Program-made: the position numbers and the translations under genes
Source: an uncultured Bacilli bacterium
Lineage (GTDB): Bacteria; Bacillota_I; Bacilli_A; RF39; UBA660
Assembly (NCBI GenBank): GCA_934098735.1
Contig: CAKOOS010000013.1
Span: forward strand, 1 to 31,181
DNA length: 31,181 nucleotides
Direction: 5' to 3'
Shown here: piece by piece, positions 1 through 7,567 of the stretch
How the letters are laid out: every line of letters begins with the position of its first letter
Position numbering within the stretch: position 1 is the stretch's first letter
Notes under the pieces: generated by a model
Databases searched by the model: none
What the model saw: the letters and a program-made list of their open reading frames with translations, nothing else
What the model was told of the DNA's origin: nothing

Positions 1-254
1 GGTCCAGTAGGCCCAGTCGGTCCGGTAGGCCCGGTAGCCCCAACTTCACCAGTCAATCCTTGAATACCTTGCTCACCCTGAGGTCCCGTAGGACCAGTAG
101 GCCCAGTAAGGCCTTGTTCTCCTCTGGGGATAACAAAATCTAAAACAACATTCTCACTAGTTCCACTATTAGTAACACTTGCAACAGTGCCAGCATCTCC
201 AGTAGTAGTAGTGCCTACAGTAATTGTAGCAGGCCCTGCTGGACCAGTTCCTCG
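1..254 (-). pseudogene. Collagen-like protein, downstream part of interrupted host gene
   Basis: The minus-strand frame reads Gly-X-Y triplets (GPTGPTGPTG, TGPTGPTGPQGEQG) around a non-collagen segment beginning ATITVGTTTTGDAG and ending VLDFVIPRG. This mixture is common in collagen-like surface proteins of gut Firmicutes. The frame runs off the window at base 1. Its upstream half lies at the other end of the window (31100-31181), separated by the element. GC content is visibly higher than in the element. The reading frame continues open into the element end as far as about base 335, so a chimeric product is possible in principle. Confidence 0.85.
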
Positions 255-271
255 ATAAAATAAATCATCTA
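253..271 (+). repeat. Left terminal inverted repeat of the element (attL element arm)
   Basis: CGATAAAATAAATCATCTA reads inward from the left junction. It matches the inward-reading right end (31102 down to 31084, CGATGTAATAAATCATCTA) at 17 of 19 positions. The two arms brought together would form a near-perfect dyad centred on CG, which is the expected attP of the circular form. Confidence 0.88.
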
Positions 272-317
272 ATAAAATTAATTGTAATTTCAAGCATTGT
301 TCCTTTATTAATATGAA

Positions 318-346
318 AAAAACCTTTATCATTTTGATATAGGTTA
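318..346 (-). terminator. Terminator of the leftward cargo operon (possibly bidirectional)
   Basis: On the plus strand AACCTTTATC (321-330) faces GATATAGGTT (336-345): a 10-bp stem with one mismatch and a 5-base loop. An A-run lies on the left and a T-run on the right, so a U-tract follows the stem in either direction. It overlaps the stop codon of the last leftward gene. Confidence 0.7.
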
Positions 347-523
347 TTTTTTTATAATTACTTCTTTACCTTTTGGGGTATCCATTTCATCTAATTTATC
401 TAGCATATTATTAATTATACTTTTTTGACTTTTCATTTGTTTTTGAATTTTATCAGCTTTTTTAATCAGTTTTTTTCTTTCTATATAATTTTTTATTTTG
501 TTATCTTTTTTTTGGACCACCAT
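344..523 (-). CDS. Small basic coiled protein, 59 aa, unknown function
   Basis: The ATG at 523 overlaps the end of the upstream ART-like gene in another frame. The 59-residue product begins MVVQKKDNKIKN and is rich in Lys and Gln, with a likely amphipathic helix (KADKIQKQMKSQK, IINNMLDKLDEM). There is no signal peptide or membrane segment. GGGGGTT about ten bases before the ATG could serve as ribosome binding site. Its stop lies inside the terminator stem, so it would be the last gene of the leftward operon. The family is not recognised. The overlap with the upstream gene suggests translational coupling. The open frame and its position support it, but the low-complexity Lys content makes a chance ORF possible. 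Confidence 0.5.
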   Translation of the reverse strand: MVVQKKDNKIKNYIERKKLIKKADKIQKQMKSQKSIINNMLDKLDEMDTPKGKEVIIKK

Positions 524-1619
524 TTTCTTCTAACCCCCAATCTATGTCATCACCAAAATCACTTAAATCCCATTCTAAATTATCACCTAGTTGTGTATTA
601 TTTACTTGTTGCGTTTCTAAATTATTATTGCTAAATATATTTAAACTTTCTTCTTGTCTTTTAATTCTTTTCTGTGTTTTTTCTAATGCTTGTCTATATT
701 TATCTTTTAGTACACCTAATGTATCTTCACTTAAAACTCTTTCAAACTTTTTATTTAATAATACTCTTTGTTTTTCTACATCATAGCAACCAATTATAAA
801 TTTAGGATCTAAATAATATGTTATTTTTCCGTCTTGTGATTGTACTTCATTGTAGAAAGCACCAAATTTTTCGCCATCTAAATCAGCACTATCTCCAAAC
901 ATATTGACATATTCAACAGGAATACGCATTAAAATTATTTTTTGTGAATCTTGATGTTGCCAATTTTCTAACTTTGTTTTTAAAGTTTTAATATCACCTG
1001 TGTCTAAACCTATGCTAGTATAATAAAGTGAATTATCTTTTGTTCTTAATCCGGTGTTGAATATTGAATTGACAACTTCATCAGAATTTCCAGATCTTCC
1101 AGTTCCGTGTCCTAAACAAAAATATCCATTTTCATTTAAAATATCACTTAAATCTTCTAATGTAGTATATGTAGGTAAATCTGAATGTTTTTGTCTGTAT
1201 AATTGTCTAAAATAATCAATTTGATTAATATATTTATTTTCATTTTCATTATATACCCATATACCAATTAAATCTTCAAATGGTATAGCACCAATTTGAT
1301 TATTATGTACTTTTTCTGCTGGTGCTTCCAAAATCATTGAATTTCCAGTCATATAAAAAGTTTTATCACCGCCTTGCGTCCAAAATATTTCGTTATGGTG
1401 TGGATCAGTAGAAATAGTTTCTTTTGGCCTTACATAACCACTATTAATAATATCTGTAATTTGTCCTGTTCCAGTTTTTCTGCCAATTACTCTATAAACT
1501 GATGTTGAAACAGTACTCATAGCATTTGGCAAATTTTTACCTATTGCCATATCATTAATAAAAACTCTATTTCTAGCATTTACAATACGATCGTTATTTA
1601 AAGTATCTATGATAATCAC
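501..1619 (-). CDS. ART-like protein with YR and HGT motifs (putative ADP-ribosyltransferase fold)
   Basis: The product is about 370 aa, without signal peptide or membrane segment, so cytoplasmic. Two stretches resemble ADP-ribosyltransferase-type modules. The first has VYRVIGRKTGTGQI...GYVRP...FWTQGGDKTFYM. The second has FCLGHGTGRSGNSDEVV followed by SIFNTGLRTK, LYYTSIGL, IILMRIP and a closing YLDPKFIIGCYD. The HGT...I..GL pattern is the usual NAD-binding signature of the fold; whether it is active cannot be told. The C-terminal 90 residues are charged and coiled, ending in an acidic WDLSDFGDDIDWG patch. Proteins with this second module seem common in gut Firmicutes but are, to my knowledge, unassigned. 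The start is uncertain: GTG at 1619 lies within the Shine-Dalgarno AGAGGTGAT, whereas an ATA at 1610 is ideally spaced from it; the next ATG is 23 codons in. Confidence 0.6.
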   Translation of the reverse strand: MIIIDTLNNDRIVNARNRVFINDMAIGKNLPNAMSTVSTSVYRVIGRKTGTGQITDIINSGYVRPKETISTDPHHNEIFWTQGGDKTFYMTGNSMILEAPAEKVHNNQIGAIPFEDLIGIWVYNENENKYINQIDYFRQLYRQKHSDLPTYTTLEDLSDILNENGYFCLGHGTGRSGNSDEVVNSIFNTGLRTKDNSLYYTSIGLDTGDIKTLKTKLENWQHQDSQKIILMRIPVEYVNMFGDSADLDGEKFGAFYNEVQSQDGKITYYLDPKFIIGCYDVEKQRVLLNKKFERVLSEDTLGVLKDKYRQALEKTQKRIKRQEESLNIFSNNNLETQQVNNTQLGDNLEWDLSDFGDDIDWGLEENGGPKKR

Positions 1620-1621
1620 CT

Positions 1622-2014
1622 CTAATCTTCTTTGTCTCTAGTATTTATACTCATAGGACTACTTATTTTATTATTTGTGTCTTTAATCCATATATAGTAT
1701 TTTTTATATTGGTATATTGAAATTGAAGCTGTATTGTTTTCAATTTTTTTCCAACAAATATTATTACTATCCGGTGTGCTTTTAGTTGATTTAACACAAT
1801 ATTCTGTGGCGTCACCAGAAGTTGTAATATTCAATTTATTGTTTTTAATATCTAGTGCCTCAATTTTAGCACTCATTTCATCGCCAACTTTTACATAGTA
1901 TGAATTACTTTCATTGTTTCTAGGTAAAAGGTTAATAGCTGCAACTACTGTAAACACACATAGAACAATAACACCAGCAAATACTATAAATGATGTAGAA
2001 TTATTATTTTTCAT
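1622..2014 (-). CDS. Membrane-anchored Ig-like domain protein, 130 aa
   Basis: One hydrophobic segment near the N terminus (residues about 8-28, SFIVFAGVIVLCVFTVVAA) is followed by about 100 extracytoplasmic residues. The end, with C..S....NNICWKKIENNTASISI and YKKYYIWIKDTNNKISSP, matches the edge-strand pattern of the Ig-like repeats found in many Firmicute cell-surface proteins, where W and the YxxWxKD stretch are typical. Two cysteines could form a disulfide. The start ATG overlaps the ATPase stop by one base (TAATG), behind an excellent GGAGGTG site, so it is translated with the ATPase. It could be an accessory or sensor subunit for the pump, but nothing in the sequence proves that. No exact family is recognised. 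Confidence 0.75.
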   Translation of the reverse strand: MKNNNSTSFIVFAGVIVLCVFTVVAAINLLPRNNESNSYYVKVGDEMSAKIEALDIKNNKLNITTSGDATEYCVKSTKSTPDSNNICWKKIENNTASISIYQYKKYYIWIKDTNNKISSPMSINTRDKED

Positions 2015-4635
2015 TATTTCACCTCCGTATAATCTTTAAATAATTTTACATATATAGGTTTTATTAATTCTCCTATAACAAATGTAATTAAACATATTCC
2101 TAAAACTATTAAAACATTGATAATTCCAATACCGTCAACAATAAAGAATTTTGATAAACCAGTAGTTAAAACTATCACTTGTACTATCATTAAAATACCA
2201 ACACCTAATGACAATCTTTTGTTATCAAATAAATTTTTGTTTAAAACCGACTTTTTTAAGTTTCTACAAGACAAAGAATATAACAATTCATTTGCCACTA
2301 AATATATAAACATTAAGGATCCTGCTATATTTGCGTCTTGAGTTTTTGCATAATAAATAAATAATACAATCATTATTATTGACTTAAATATTGCACTTAT
2401 GACTATCTTTGATGTTAAAAACGGAGTAAAGAAACTAGAATTTGATCTATTAGACGGACTATTTTCCATAACATCACTATCAGATTTTTCAAAAGCAAGC
2501 ATAATGGCTGGTATTGAATCCGTAACCAAATTAATCCATAATAATTGTAATGTTGTAAACATCTCCATATTTAATAACATAGATACAAAGACTAATATAA
2601 CTTCTACAATATTACCTGCTAATAAATAAAGAATAACTTTTTTAATATTAGCTGTTATTCTACGGCCTTCTTCTACACCGTCAACAATGGTAGAGAAACT
2701 ATCATCAACCAATATGCAATCTGCTACTTTTTTAACAACTTCTGTTCCAGTAATTCCCATACCTATACCTATATCAGCTTTTTGAATTGCTGGAGCATCA
2801 TTAACACCGTCTCCAGTCATAGCAACAACATAACCTTGAGATTGTAAAGCTTCCACAATACGAAGTTTAGTGTTAGGACTTATTCTTGCATATACTTGAT
2901 AATATTTAACTGCTTCTACAAGTTCGTCATCTGTCATTTTATCAACTATTTTTCCCTCAATAGCTTTATCATCAGTATCAATGATATTGACTGATTTAGC
3001 GATTGCAATAGCAGTATTAATACTATCGCCGGTTATCATAATAGGTTTTAATCCAGCTTTATGACAAGTAGCTATCGCATTAGGTACACTTTCTCTTGGT
3101 GGATCCATCATTCCAATTAATCCTAAAAATATCATATCTTCTTCTGGATATTCTACATTTTCAAATTTGTAGGCAAAAGCTAATAATCTTAATGATTTTG
3201 CTGATTGTTCTTTTTCTATTTCAAATATTTTTTGTCTATATTCTGGACTCATCATATACATTTTTCCATTTAATATATAATGAGTACAATTATTTATAAT
3301 AGAATCAAGACTTCCTTTTGTAAATGAATAAGATTTATTATCAATTTGATTTATAGTACTCATCATTTTTCTATCAGAATCAAATGGATATTCTTTAATT
3401 CTTTGATCTACATATACTTGATTGTTTGTTATTTTTTCTAAATATTTATATATTGATACTTCTGTTTCATCACCCATATAAATATCATTATTTTTAACTA
3501 CATTTTGACAATTTTTAGCACATCTCATTAGTAGTTCCGCATTAGGTATATTATCTTCATCAGTATATAGTTGTTCATTGACATAAATAGACTTTACTAA
3601 CATTTTGTTTTGTGTAATAGTTCCTGTTTTATCAGAACATATTATATCAGTTGATCCTAAAGTTTCAACTGACGCCATTTTCCTAATAATAACATTTCTC
3701 TTTGCCATTGCTGTCATACCAAGAGACAATATAATAGTTATTATTGATGACATACCCTCAGGAATTGCTGCAACTGCAAGTGAAATTGATAACATTAAAA
3801 TATCAAAGAAATCATTTTTCATTAATAACCCGACAGCCATCATAATTACTATAATAGCTAAAATTATATAAGTTAATATTTTACTAATTTGATTTACTTT
3901 CTTTTGAAGTGGTGTAATATCACTTTTTTTATCAATTAAACTTGTTGCTATTTTACCTAATTCTGTATTCATACCAGTAGAAGATACTACTACAAAGGCG
4001 TGTCCGTTCGTGACGTTGCAACCAGCGAAAACCATATTTTTTCTTTCATATAATTCTTTTTCAGTATTTATATTAGCATTATCTTTTTTTATGGATTTTG
4101 ACTCACCCGTAAGAGTAGATTCGTTTATTTCTAAACCATCTGATGTAATTATTCTAGCATCTGCTGATACATAATCACCAGCTTCTAATTCTAAAATATC
4201 ACCTACAACCACATTTCTAACATCTATAGATTTTTTTACACCATTTCTAATAACATAATTATTCGTGACGAACATTTTATTTAATTCCTGTATAGCAACA
4301 TCAGCTTTCTTTTCTTGTATAAAACTTAATATTGCATTTATAACTACAATTACTATTATAATTATAGAATCTACATAAGATTCATTACGAATATAAGAGA
4401 TGACTGCTGAAAATATTGACGCGAATATTAACAAAATAATCATAAAATCGTTAAATTGACCGAAGAATAATGCAATATTTGATTTTCTTTTCTTTTCAGT
4501 TAATTTATTTTCTCCGTCTCGTAATAATCTTTTTTGAGCTTCTTCATCGGTTAGACCTCTTTCTGTTGTTTCTAATCTTTTATATAGCTCATCTATTGTT
4601 TCATTGTAAACATTTAATTTTTTTTCTTCTCTCAT
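2014..4635 (-). CDS. P-type Ca2+-transporting ATPase (P2 family)
   Basis: This 873-aa pump has every landmark of a P-type ATPase: TGES (residues 176-179, actuator domain), DKTGT with phosphorylated D335, ITGDSINTA, and GDGVNDAP in the hinge. Ca2+-site residues of the SERCA type are kept: PEG in helix M4 (292-294), N and E in LAGNIVEVI (M5), and N, T and D in NLVTDSIPA (M6). This favours Ca2+ over Na+/K+ or heavy metals. The N-terminal cation-ATPase domain and C-terminal helices are present, so it is full length. It would export Ca2+ (perhaps Mn2+) across the cytoplasmic membrane using ATP. It lies in the leftward operon between a zinc-ribbon protein and the Ig-like protein. AGAGGT precedes the ATG. 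As ICE cargo this is unusual; Ca2+ is inferred from motifs only. Confidence 0.93.
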   Translation of the reverse strand: MREEKKLNVYNETIDELYKRLETTERGLTDEEAQKRLLRDGENKLTEKKRKSNIALFFGQFNDFMIILLIFASIFSAVISYIRNESYVDSIIIIVIVVINAILSFIQEKKADVAIQELNKMFVTNNYVIRNGVKKSIDVRNVVVGDILELEAGDYVSADARIITSDGLEINESTLTGESKSIKKDNANINTEKELYERKNMVFAGCNVTNGHAFVVVSSTGMNTELGKIATSLIDKKSDITPLQKKVNQISKILTYIILAIIVIMMAVGLLMKNDFFDILMLSISLAVAAIPEGMSSIITIILSLGMTAMAKRNVIIRKMASVETLGSTDIICSDKTGTITQNKMLVKSIYVNEQLYTDEDNIPNAELLMRCAKNCQNVVKNNDIYMGDETEVSIYKYLEKITNNQVYVDQRIKEYPFDSDRKMMSTINQIDNKSYSFTKGSLDSIINNCTHYILNGKMYMMSPEYRQKIFEIEKEQSAKSLRLLAFAYKFENVEYPEEDMIFLGLIGMMDPPRESVPNAIATCHKAGLKPIMITGDSINTAIAIAKSVNIIDTDDKAIEGKIVDKMTDDELVEAVKYYQVYARISPNTKLRIVEALQSQGYVVAMTGDGVNDAPAIQKADIGIGMGITGTEVVKKVADCILVDDSFSTIVDGVEEGRRITANIKKVILYLLAGNIVEVILVFVSMLLNMEMFTTLQLLWINLVTDSIPAIMLAFEKSDSDVMENSPSNRSNSSFFTPFLTSKIVISAIFKSIIMIVLFIYYAKTQDANIAGSLMFIYLVANELLYSLSCRNLKKSVLNKNLFDNKRLSLGVGILMIVQVIVLTTGLSKFFIVDGIGIINVLIVLGICLITFVIGELIKPIYVKLFKDYTEVK

Positions 4636-4668
4636 AATTTTACCTCTTTATCTTTATCCTTTATTTTT

Positions 4669-4848
4669 TTAATACACATAATATGAAGCTATGAATAATG
4701 CAATTACAAATAAAAGTGCTAAAATTGCAAATACAGTACCAATATTTACTAATATGTAATAAGCATTGCTTTTCATAATATAACCACAGTTTCTACAATA
4801 TGTGTCTGTTTCTCTATTAATTCCTTTACAGTTATAACATTTTTTCAT
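4669..4848 (-). CDS. Small zinc-ribbon membrane protein, 59 aa
   Basis: The ORF is read from ATG at 4848 behind AAGGTGAAAT, nine bases after the metalloprotease stop. It starts MKKCYNCKGINRET and continues YCRNCGY: two CxxC knuckles forming a zinc ribbon (C4, C7 and a second pair about 14 residues on). One long hydrophobic helix follows (NIGTVFAILALLFVIALFIASYY) to the C terminus. The same zinc ribbon plus membrane helix arrangement opens the neighbouring metalloprotease, suggesting a shared membrane complex or common origin. It lies in the leftward operon between protease and Ca2+ ATPase. The function is unknown. Confidence 0.75.
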   Translation of the reverse strand: MKKCYNCKGINRETDTYCRNCGYIMKSNAYYILVNIGTVFAILALLFVIALFIASYYVY

Positions 4849-4856
4849 ATTTCACC

Positions 4857-6023
4857 TTACAATCTTGATTTAATGATATTCACTATTTCATAACTACTTT
4901 TAGAACAATTATTTCCGTGTAAATAATAGTCGTGTATTGCTTCTGCTATTGTTTCATCAGCAATTAATATTCCATTTTTATTTTTAACTCCAGCATATTT
5001 TGAAATAGTTAATGCAAATGAATTAAGATCTAAATTTGTTCCATATTTTGTATTATAATTAATTAAGGATTGATTTAGTAATGATGTAGAAAAATCACCA
5101 CTATCAAATTTAGTTAATAATTCATTTATTTTATTTTCATTCTCTGCATTTACAAAAGTAATATTTTCTATTCCATTTTCTCTTAAAAAAATTACAAATG
5201 AAATATAATGTCCTAATTCGTGTGCTATTGTACTTTCCCAACTAACATCTTTAACATACCAATTTTCTCCAACAACACTAGATACTGGATTACTCATTAT
5301 TTCTTCATTTAAAAAGTAATAACTATTTAATAATATTTGTGTTTTGTTAATTTTATTGTAATTATTAATATTTTCATTTGGATTTACAAATTGAAACATA
5401 GGTTGAAAACGAGCGATATATTCAGAATTAGTAGTAGCATTTGTAATTGATATATTTGTTAAAGCACCTTTGATATTAGGAAATAATGAATACATTTTGT
5501 TTACTACATCTGTAATTTTTTCTACTTCATCATAAGAAATATCACAAAAACTGACTACCGGAATTGAATTATTAGTTTCAATTTCATATTGTAATTGTAA
5601 TGTTTCAATTTCGTGAGTACATTTCCAACTTTGATCGTCTAAATCTTTTTTTAAAAATTCTATTGCTTCATCATAACTATTAATTTCTTTTTTATTATAG
5701 ATATTGTCAGTTTTAATTATTGAGGTGTTATATCCGTAAATATAACTATCTACTTGTCGTTTTAAGTAAAAGAAAGGTTTATATAAATCATCACCTCTAA
5801 ATATACTCATAAAGGCAAAAACTATAAAAGCAAGACTAGCTATACTAATCATTACAGAAAAGTTTTCATCTTTTTTAGCTGCTGCGCCATTCATAATACT
5901 ATTTATGTTATTTTCATCTTTAATAAAAGAATAACCTTTAGCGGTCCAATGTCCGCATTTATAACAGAAGTTATCGTCATTTTCTATTTGTTCTGCATTG
6001 CAGTTTTGATTTAAACACTTCAT
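4857..6023 (-). CDS. Zinc-ribbon, membrane-anchored zincin metalloprotease
   Basis: The start is ATG at 6023, preceded by GGTGA at good spacing, rather than the longer frame from 6065, which has no site. The 388-aa product has an N-terminal zinc ribbon (C3, C8, C20, C23), a membrane helix at about 56-73, then an extracytoplasmic domain. STIAHELGHYISF carries HExxH (H268-H272), and a Glu in ADETIAEAIHDYY (E357 or E361) is a plausible third zinc ligand, giving a gluzincin-type site. With a single helix after a cytoplasmic zinc ribbon, the catalytic part would face outside. The substrate is unknown; peptidoglycan-associated or surface proteins are possible. It is first in the leftward operon, downstream of a clear promoter at 6054-6084. 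The exact peptidase family could not be assigned. Confidence 0.8.
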   Translation of the reverse strand: MKCLNQNCNAEQIENDDNFCYKCGHWTAKGYSFIKDENNINSIMNGAAAKKDENFSVMISIASLAFIVFAFMSIFRGDDLYKPFFYLKRQVDSYIYGYNTSIIKTDNIYNKKEINSYDEAIEFLKKDLDDQSWKCTHEIETLQLQYEIETNNSIPVVSFCDISYDEVEKITDVVNKMYSLFPNIKGALTNISITNATTNSEYIARFQPMFQFVNPNENINNYNKINKTQILLNSYYFLNEEIMSNPVSSVVGENWYVKDVSWESTIAHELGHYISFVIFLRENGIENITFVNAENENKINELLTKFDSGDFSTSLLNQSLINYNTKYGTNLDLNSFALTISKYAGVKNKNGILIADETIAEAIHDYYLHGNNCSKSSYEIVNIIKSRL

Positions 6024-6053
6024 ATAATCACCATATTTTATTTTACATATATA

Positions 6054-6084
6054 ATTATAACACATTTTGGCCGTAAATTCTCAA
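6054..6084 (-). promoter_or_regulatory. Promoter of the leftward cargo operon
   Basis: On the minus strand TTGAGA (6079-6084), a 19-base spacer and TATAAT (6054-6059) with TG one base upstream (extended -10) lie 30 bases before the metalloprotease start. The long spacer is compensated by the extended -10. The spacer contains TTTTGGCCG on the plus strand, resembling GGCCGAA repeats near 20364 and 20625. Confidence 0.65.
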
Positions 6085-6140
6085 CTTTTCTTAATTTTAC
6101 TGATTTTTTTGTAAAAATTAATCCTAGGTGATAACAAAAT

Positions 6141-6590
6141 ATGGATACTGAAAGATTATTTTTCCTACGTGAAGAACACGATTTAACCCAAGAAGATGTT
6201 GGCAAAATTGTTGGAACAAAAAAATTTTCAGTTTGTAATTGGGAAAGTGGCAAAGAAATAATTCCGTTAGTTAAATTAAATGAATATGCAAATTATTTTA
6301 ATGTTTCAATGGATTATATTTTAAAACTTGATAATTGTAAAACTAAAAAAGATTGTTGCAATATTGCATTAGATAAAAATTTGATTGGTAAAAATATTAG
6401 AGAATTTAGAAAGAGTAATAATCTTACACAAAGACAATTAGCTGATATTTTAAATACTACTCATTCAGTTATATGGGCTTATGAAACAGGTAAAACAATG
6501 ATACTTACAGCTTTTGCTTATCAAATGTGTAAAAAATTTGGTTTATCTATGGATTGGTTATGTGGGAGAACTAAAAATAGTATGGATTAA
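6141..6590 (+). CDS. Transcriptional regulator with two tandem XRE-type HTH domains
   Basis: The protein has 149 aa. The first HTH (residues about 3-60) contains REEHDLTQEDVGKIVGT and SVCNWESGKE. The second (about 77-140) contains REFRKSNNLTQRQLADILN and VIWAYETGKTM, each followed by the typical F..S.D.L segment. Two complete Cro/CI-like folds in one chain are less usual than a dimer of one. No sensor or peptidase domain is present, so it is a simple DNA-binding regulator. It is divergent from the cargo operon, with 117 bases between the starts, so it may control both itself and that operon. AGGTGA precedes the ATG. A perfect 13-bp stem closes the gene. Confidence 0.85.
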   Translation: MDTERLFFLREEHDLTQEDVGKIVGTKKFSVCNWESGKEIIPLVKLNEYANYFNVSMDYILKLDNCKTKKDCCNIALDKNLIGKNIREFRKSNNLTQRQLADILNTTHSVIWAYETGKTMILTAFAYQMCKKFGLSMDWLCGRTKNSMD

Positions 6591-6607
6591 TTAGTCCATA
6601 CTATTTT
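6574..6607. terminator. Bidirectional terminator between convergent genes
   Basis: AAAATAGTATGGA (6574-6586) and TCCATACTATTTT (6595-6607) are perfect complements over 13 bases with an 8-base loop and give a U-tract in both directions. The stop codons of the converging genes at 6590 and 6601 fall in the loop and stem. Confidence 0.85.
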
Positions 6608-6909
6608 GATGTTAATAATATATCACTTTTTTCGCTAAAGGATATTTCTTCTTCAATGTCGCTTAGAATTTTCATAATTTTATCATCAATATCTTTAATT
6701 TTTATATTATATTCTTCTAACTTTTTCTTTTGAAAAAATAACGGTTTATTTTCAAGCAGATATTGTTTTTGTAATTCGCAAAATTTTATTTTAGTACACA
6801 TAATATCAATCCAACATTTTGATTCTTTATTTAAGAATGTTAATGATAAATCAATAATTTTTTTTATTGTCTCATTATAATTGTTTTCGGTTGTAATATT
6901 ACTTTTCAT
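6601..6909 (-). CDS. Small helical protein of unknown function, 102 aa
   Basis: The ATG at 6909 follows AAGGAGCG at good spacing. The product (MKSNITTENNYNE...) is charged and predicted largely helical: FCELQKQYLLENKPLFFQKKKLEEYNIKIKDIDDKIMKILSDIEEE looks like a coiled coil. There is no membrane segment. The family is not recognised. Its promoter carries a perfect palindromic operator (6924-6943) just downstream of the -10, identical to that on the small-RNA promoter at 26074. It is therefore likely co-repressed with that RNA by the XRE protein encoded beside it. Being in the immunity-type control region, it could be an excision or early transfer factor, but that is a guess. Confidence 0.65.
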   Translation of the reverse strand: MKSNITTENNYNETIKKIIDLSLTFLNKESKCWIDIMCTKIKFCELQKQYLLENKPLFFQKKKLEEYNIKIKDIDDKIMKILSDIEEEISFSEKSDILLTSK

Positions 6910-6923
6910 ATAACACGCTCCTT

Positions 6924-6943
6924 GTTAGTCTTGCAAGACTAAC
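6924..6943. promoter_or_regulatory. Palindromic operator, copy 1 (perfect)
   Basis: GTTAGTCTTGCAAGACTAAC is a perfect 20-bp palindrome between the -10 of the leftward promoter and the ribosome binding site of the 102-aa gene, overlapping the expected start of transcription. The 18-bp core recurs exactly at 26075-26092 and imperfectly at 7317 and 7336. It is the likely binding site of the XRE repressor encoded at 7000-7269. Confidence 0.8.
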
Positions 6944-6946
6944 TAT

Positions 6947-6952
6947 ATTATA
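6947..6952 (-). promoter_or_regulatory. -10 box of the 102-aa gene promoter
   Basis: On the minus strand TATAAT lies 38 bases upstream of the ATG at 6909 and just before the operator. No convincing -35 is visible at 16-18 bases; the stretch there is T-rich. Confidence 0.45.
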
Positions 6953-6969
6953 TCATAAATTTTAACAAT

Positions 6970-6995
6970 AAAAAAAGAACTTACTCAAAAGTTCT
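6970..6995 (-). terminator. Terminator of the XRE repressor gene
   Basis: On the minus strand AGAACTT, a six-base loop TTGAGT and AAGTTCT are followed by seven T residues, a few bases past the repressor stop codon. It separates the repressor transcript from the next leftward gene. Confidence 0.85.
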
Positions 6996-6999
6996 AGTT

Positions 7000-7269
7000 C
7001 TAATCTTCTAAATCAATATCATCAAATACTGGATCGTCAAAAAAATCTTTTAATTTAAGTCCAAATCCATTACTTATTCTAGCAATAGTTAGCATTTTTG
7101 GATTTTTACTTCTACCGTCAGTTAAGTGTTGAGCTGTACTTTGAGTTATATAACTTAAACTTGCTAATTTATTTGTTGATAGATTATCAGATTTATTTAA
7201 TTTGTATGCTAACTCTTTATCATTACATAAATCGTTAATTCTTTTAGCAATCGCGTCATTTATCTTCAT
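7000..7269 (-). CDS. XRE-family repressor, candidate master regulator of the element
   Basis: The start is ATG at 7269, seven bases after AGGTGG; the GTG four codons upstream lies inside that site. The 89-aa product has one Cro/CI-type HTH: KLASLSYITQSTAQHLTDGRS with ITQSTAQHL as recognition region, followed by PKMLTIARISNGFGLKLKDFFDDP, the standard closing helices. There is an acidic C terminus. No ImmA-sensitive or peptidase part is seen. Two imperfect copies of the TTAGTC...GACTAA palindrome lie 19 bp apart just upstream, which fits autoregulation by dimers on the same face of DNA. Perfect copies control the adjacent gene and the small RNA at 26116. That this protein binds them is inferred from position and family. 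Confidence 0.85.
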   Translation of the reverse strand: MKINDAIAKRINDLCNDKELAYKLNKSDNLSTNKLASLSYITQSTAQHLTDGRSKNPKMLTIARISNGFGLKLKDFFDDPVFDDIDLED

Positions 7270-7316
7270 AATTACCACCACCTATAATAATTTTAATGGT
7301 TAATCCTTTAAATCTG

Positions 7317-7353
7317 TTAATCACGCAAGACTAAATTAGTATTGCAAGACTAT
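7317..7353. promoter_or_regulatory. Two imperfect operator copies upstream of the repressor gene
   Basis: TTAATCACGCAAGACTAA (7317-7334, three changes) and TTAGTATTGCAAGACTAT (7336-7353, two changes) match the perfect palindrome at 6925 and 26075. They are centred 19 bp apart, about two helical turns. The right halves are best conserved. They lie about 50-85 bases upstream of the repressor start and probably overlap its promoter, whose boxes I could not fix with confidence. Confidence 0.7.
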
Positions 7354-7427
7354 GTTTTTTGTGCCGAAAAAATATCTATGCCTGTCAATATATTATTATT
7401 ACCAAAAGTATCCTTTTTATTAATCCT

Positions 7428-7446
7428 AGTGTTTACAAGTGTTTAC
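7428..7446 (+). repeat. Tandem 10-bp direct repeat AGTGTTTAC
   Basis: AGTGTTTAC occurs at 7428-7436 and 7438-7446, ten bases apart. The overlapping 12-mer ACAAGTGTTTAC (7435-7446) recurs inverted in the oriT candidate at 20505-20516. One-turn spacing suggests a protein site; no protein is identified. The rest of 7354-7497 shows no gene. Confidence 0.4.
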
Positions 7447-7497
7447 GAGATTTTTACAAGACATTTTTATCGTTTTTTTTAAGACAAATTATCCTTA

Positions 7498-7525
7498 TTG
7501 ACTATAAACAAAGCTATGATATAAT
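7498..7525 (+). promoter_or_regulatory. Promoter upstream of the transfer region
   Basis: TTGACT (7498-7503), a 16-base spacer and TATAAT (7520-7525) form a strong sigma-A-type promoter. Transcription would start near 7532, about 300 bases before the first coding region, leaving a long structured leader. Confidence 0.75.
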
Positions 7526-7567
7526 TATGTTAAGATATGAAATAAATGTATCCAGAGAGACATTATT

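Noticed and set aside
6909..6921. AGCGTGTTATATG on the minus strand, resembling the AGCGCGTTATAAT motif
   Set aside because: It is the ribosome site and start codon of the 102-aa gene, has no partner half site and one changed base in the key block.
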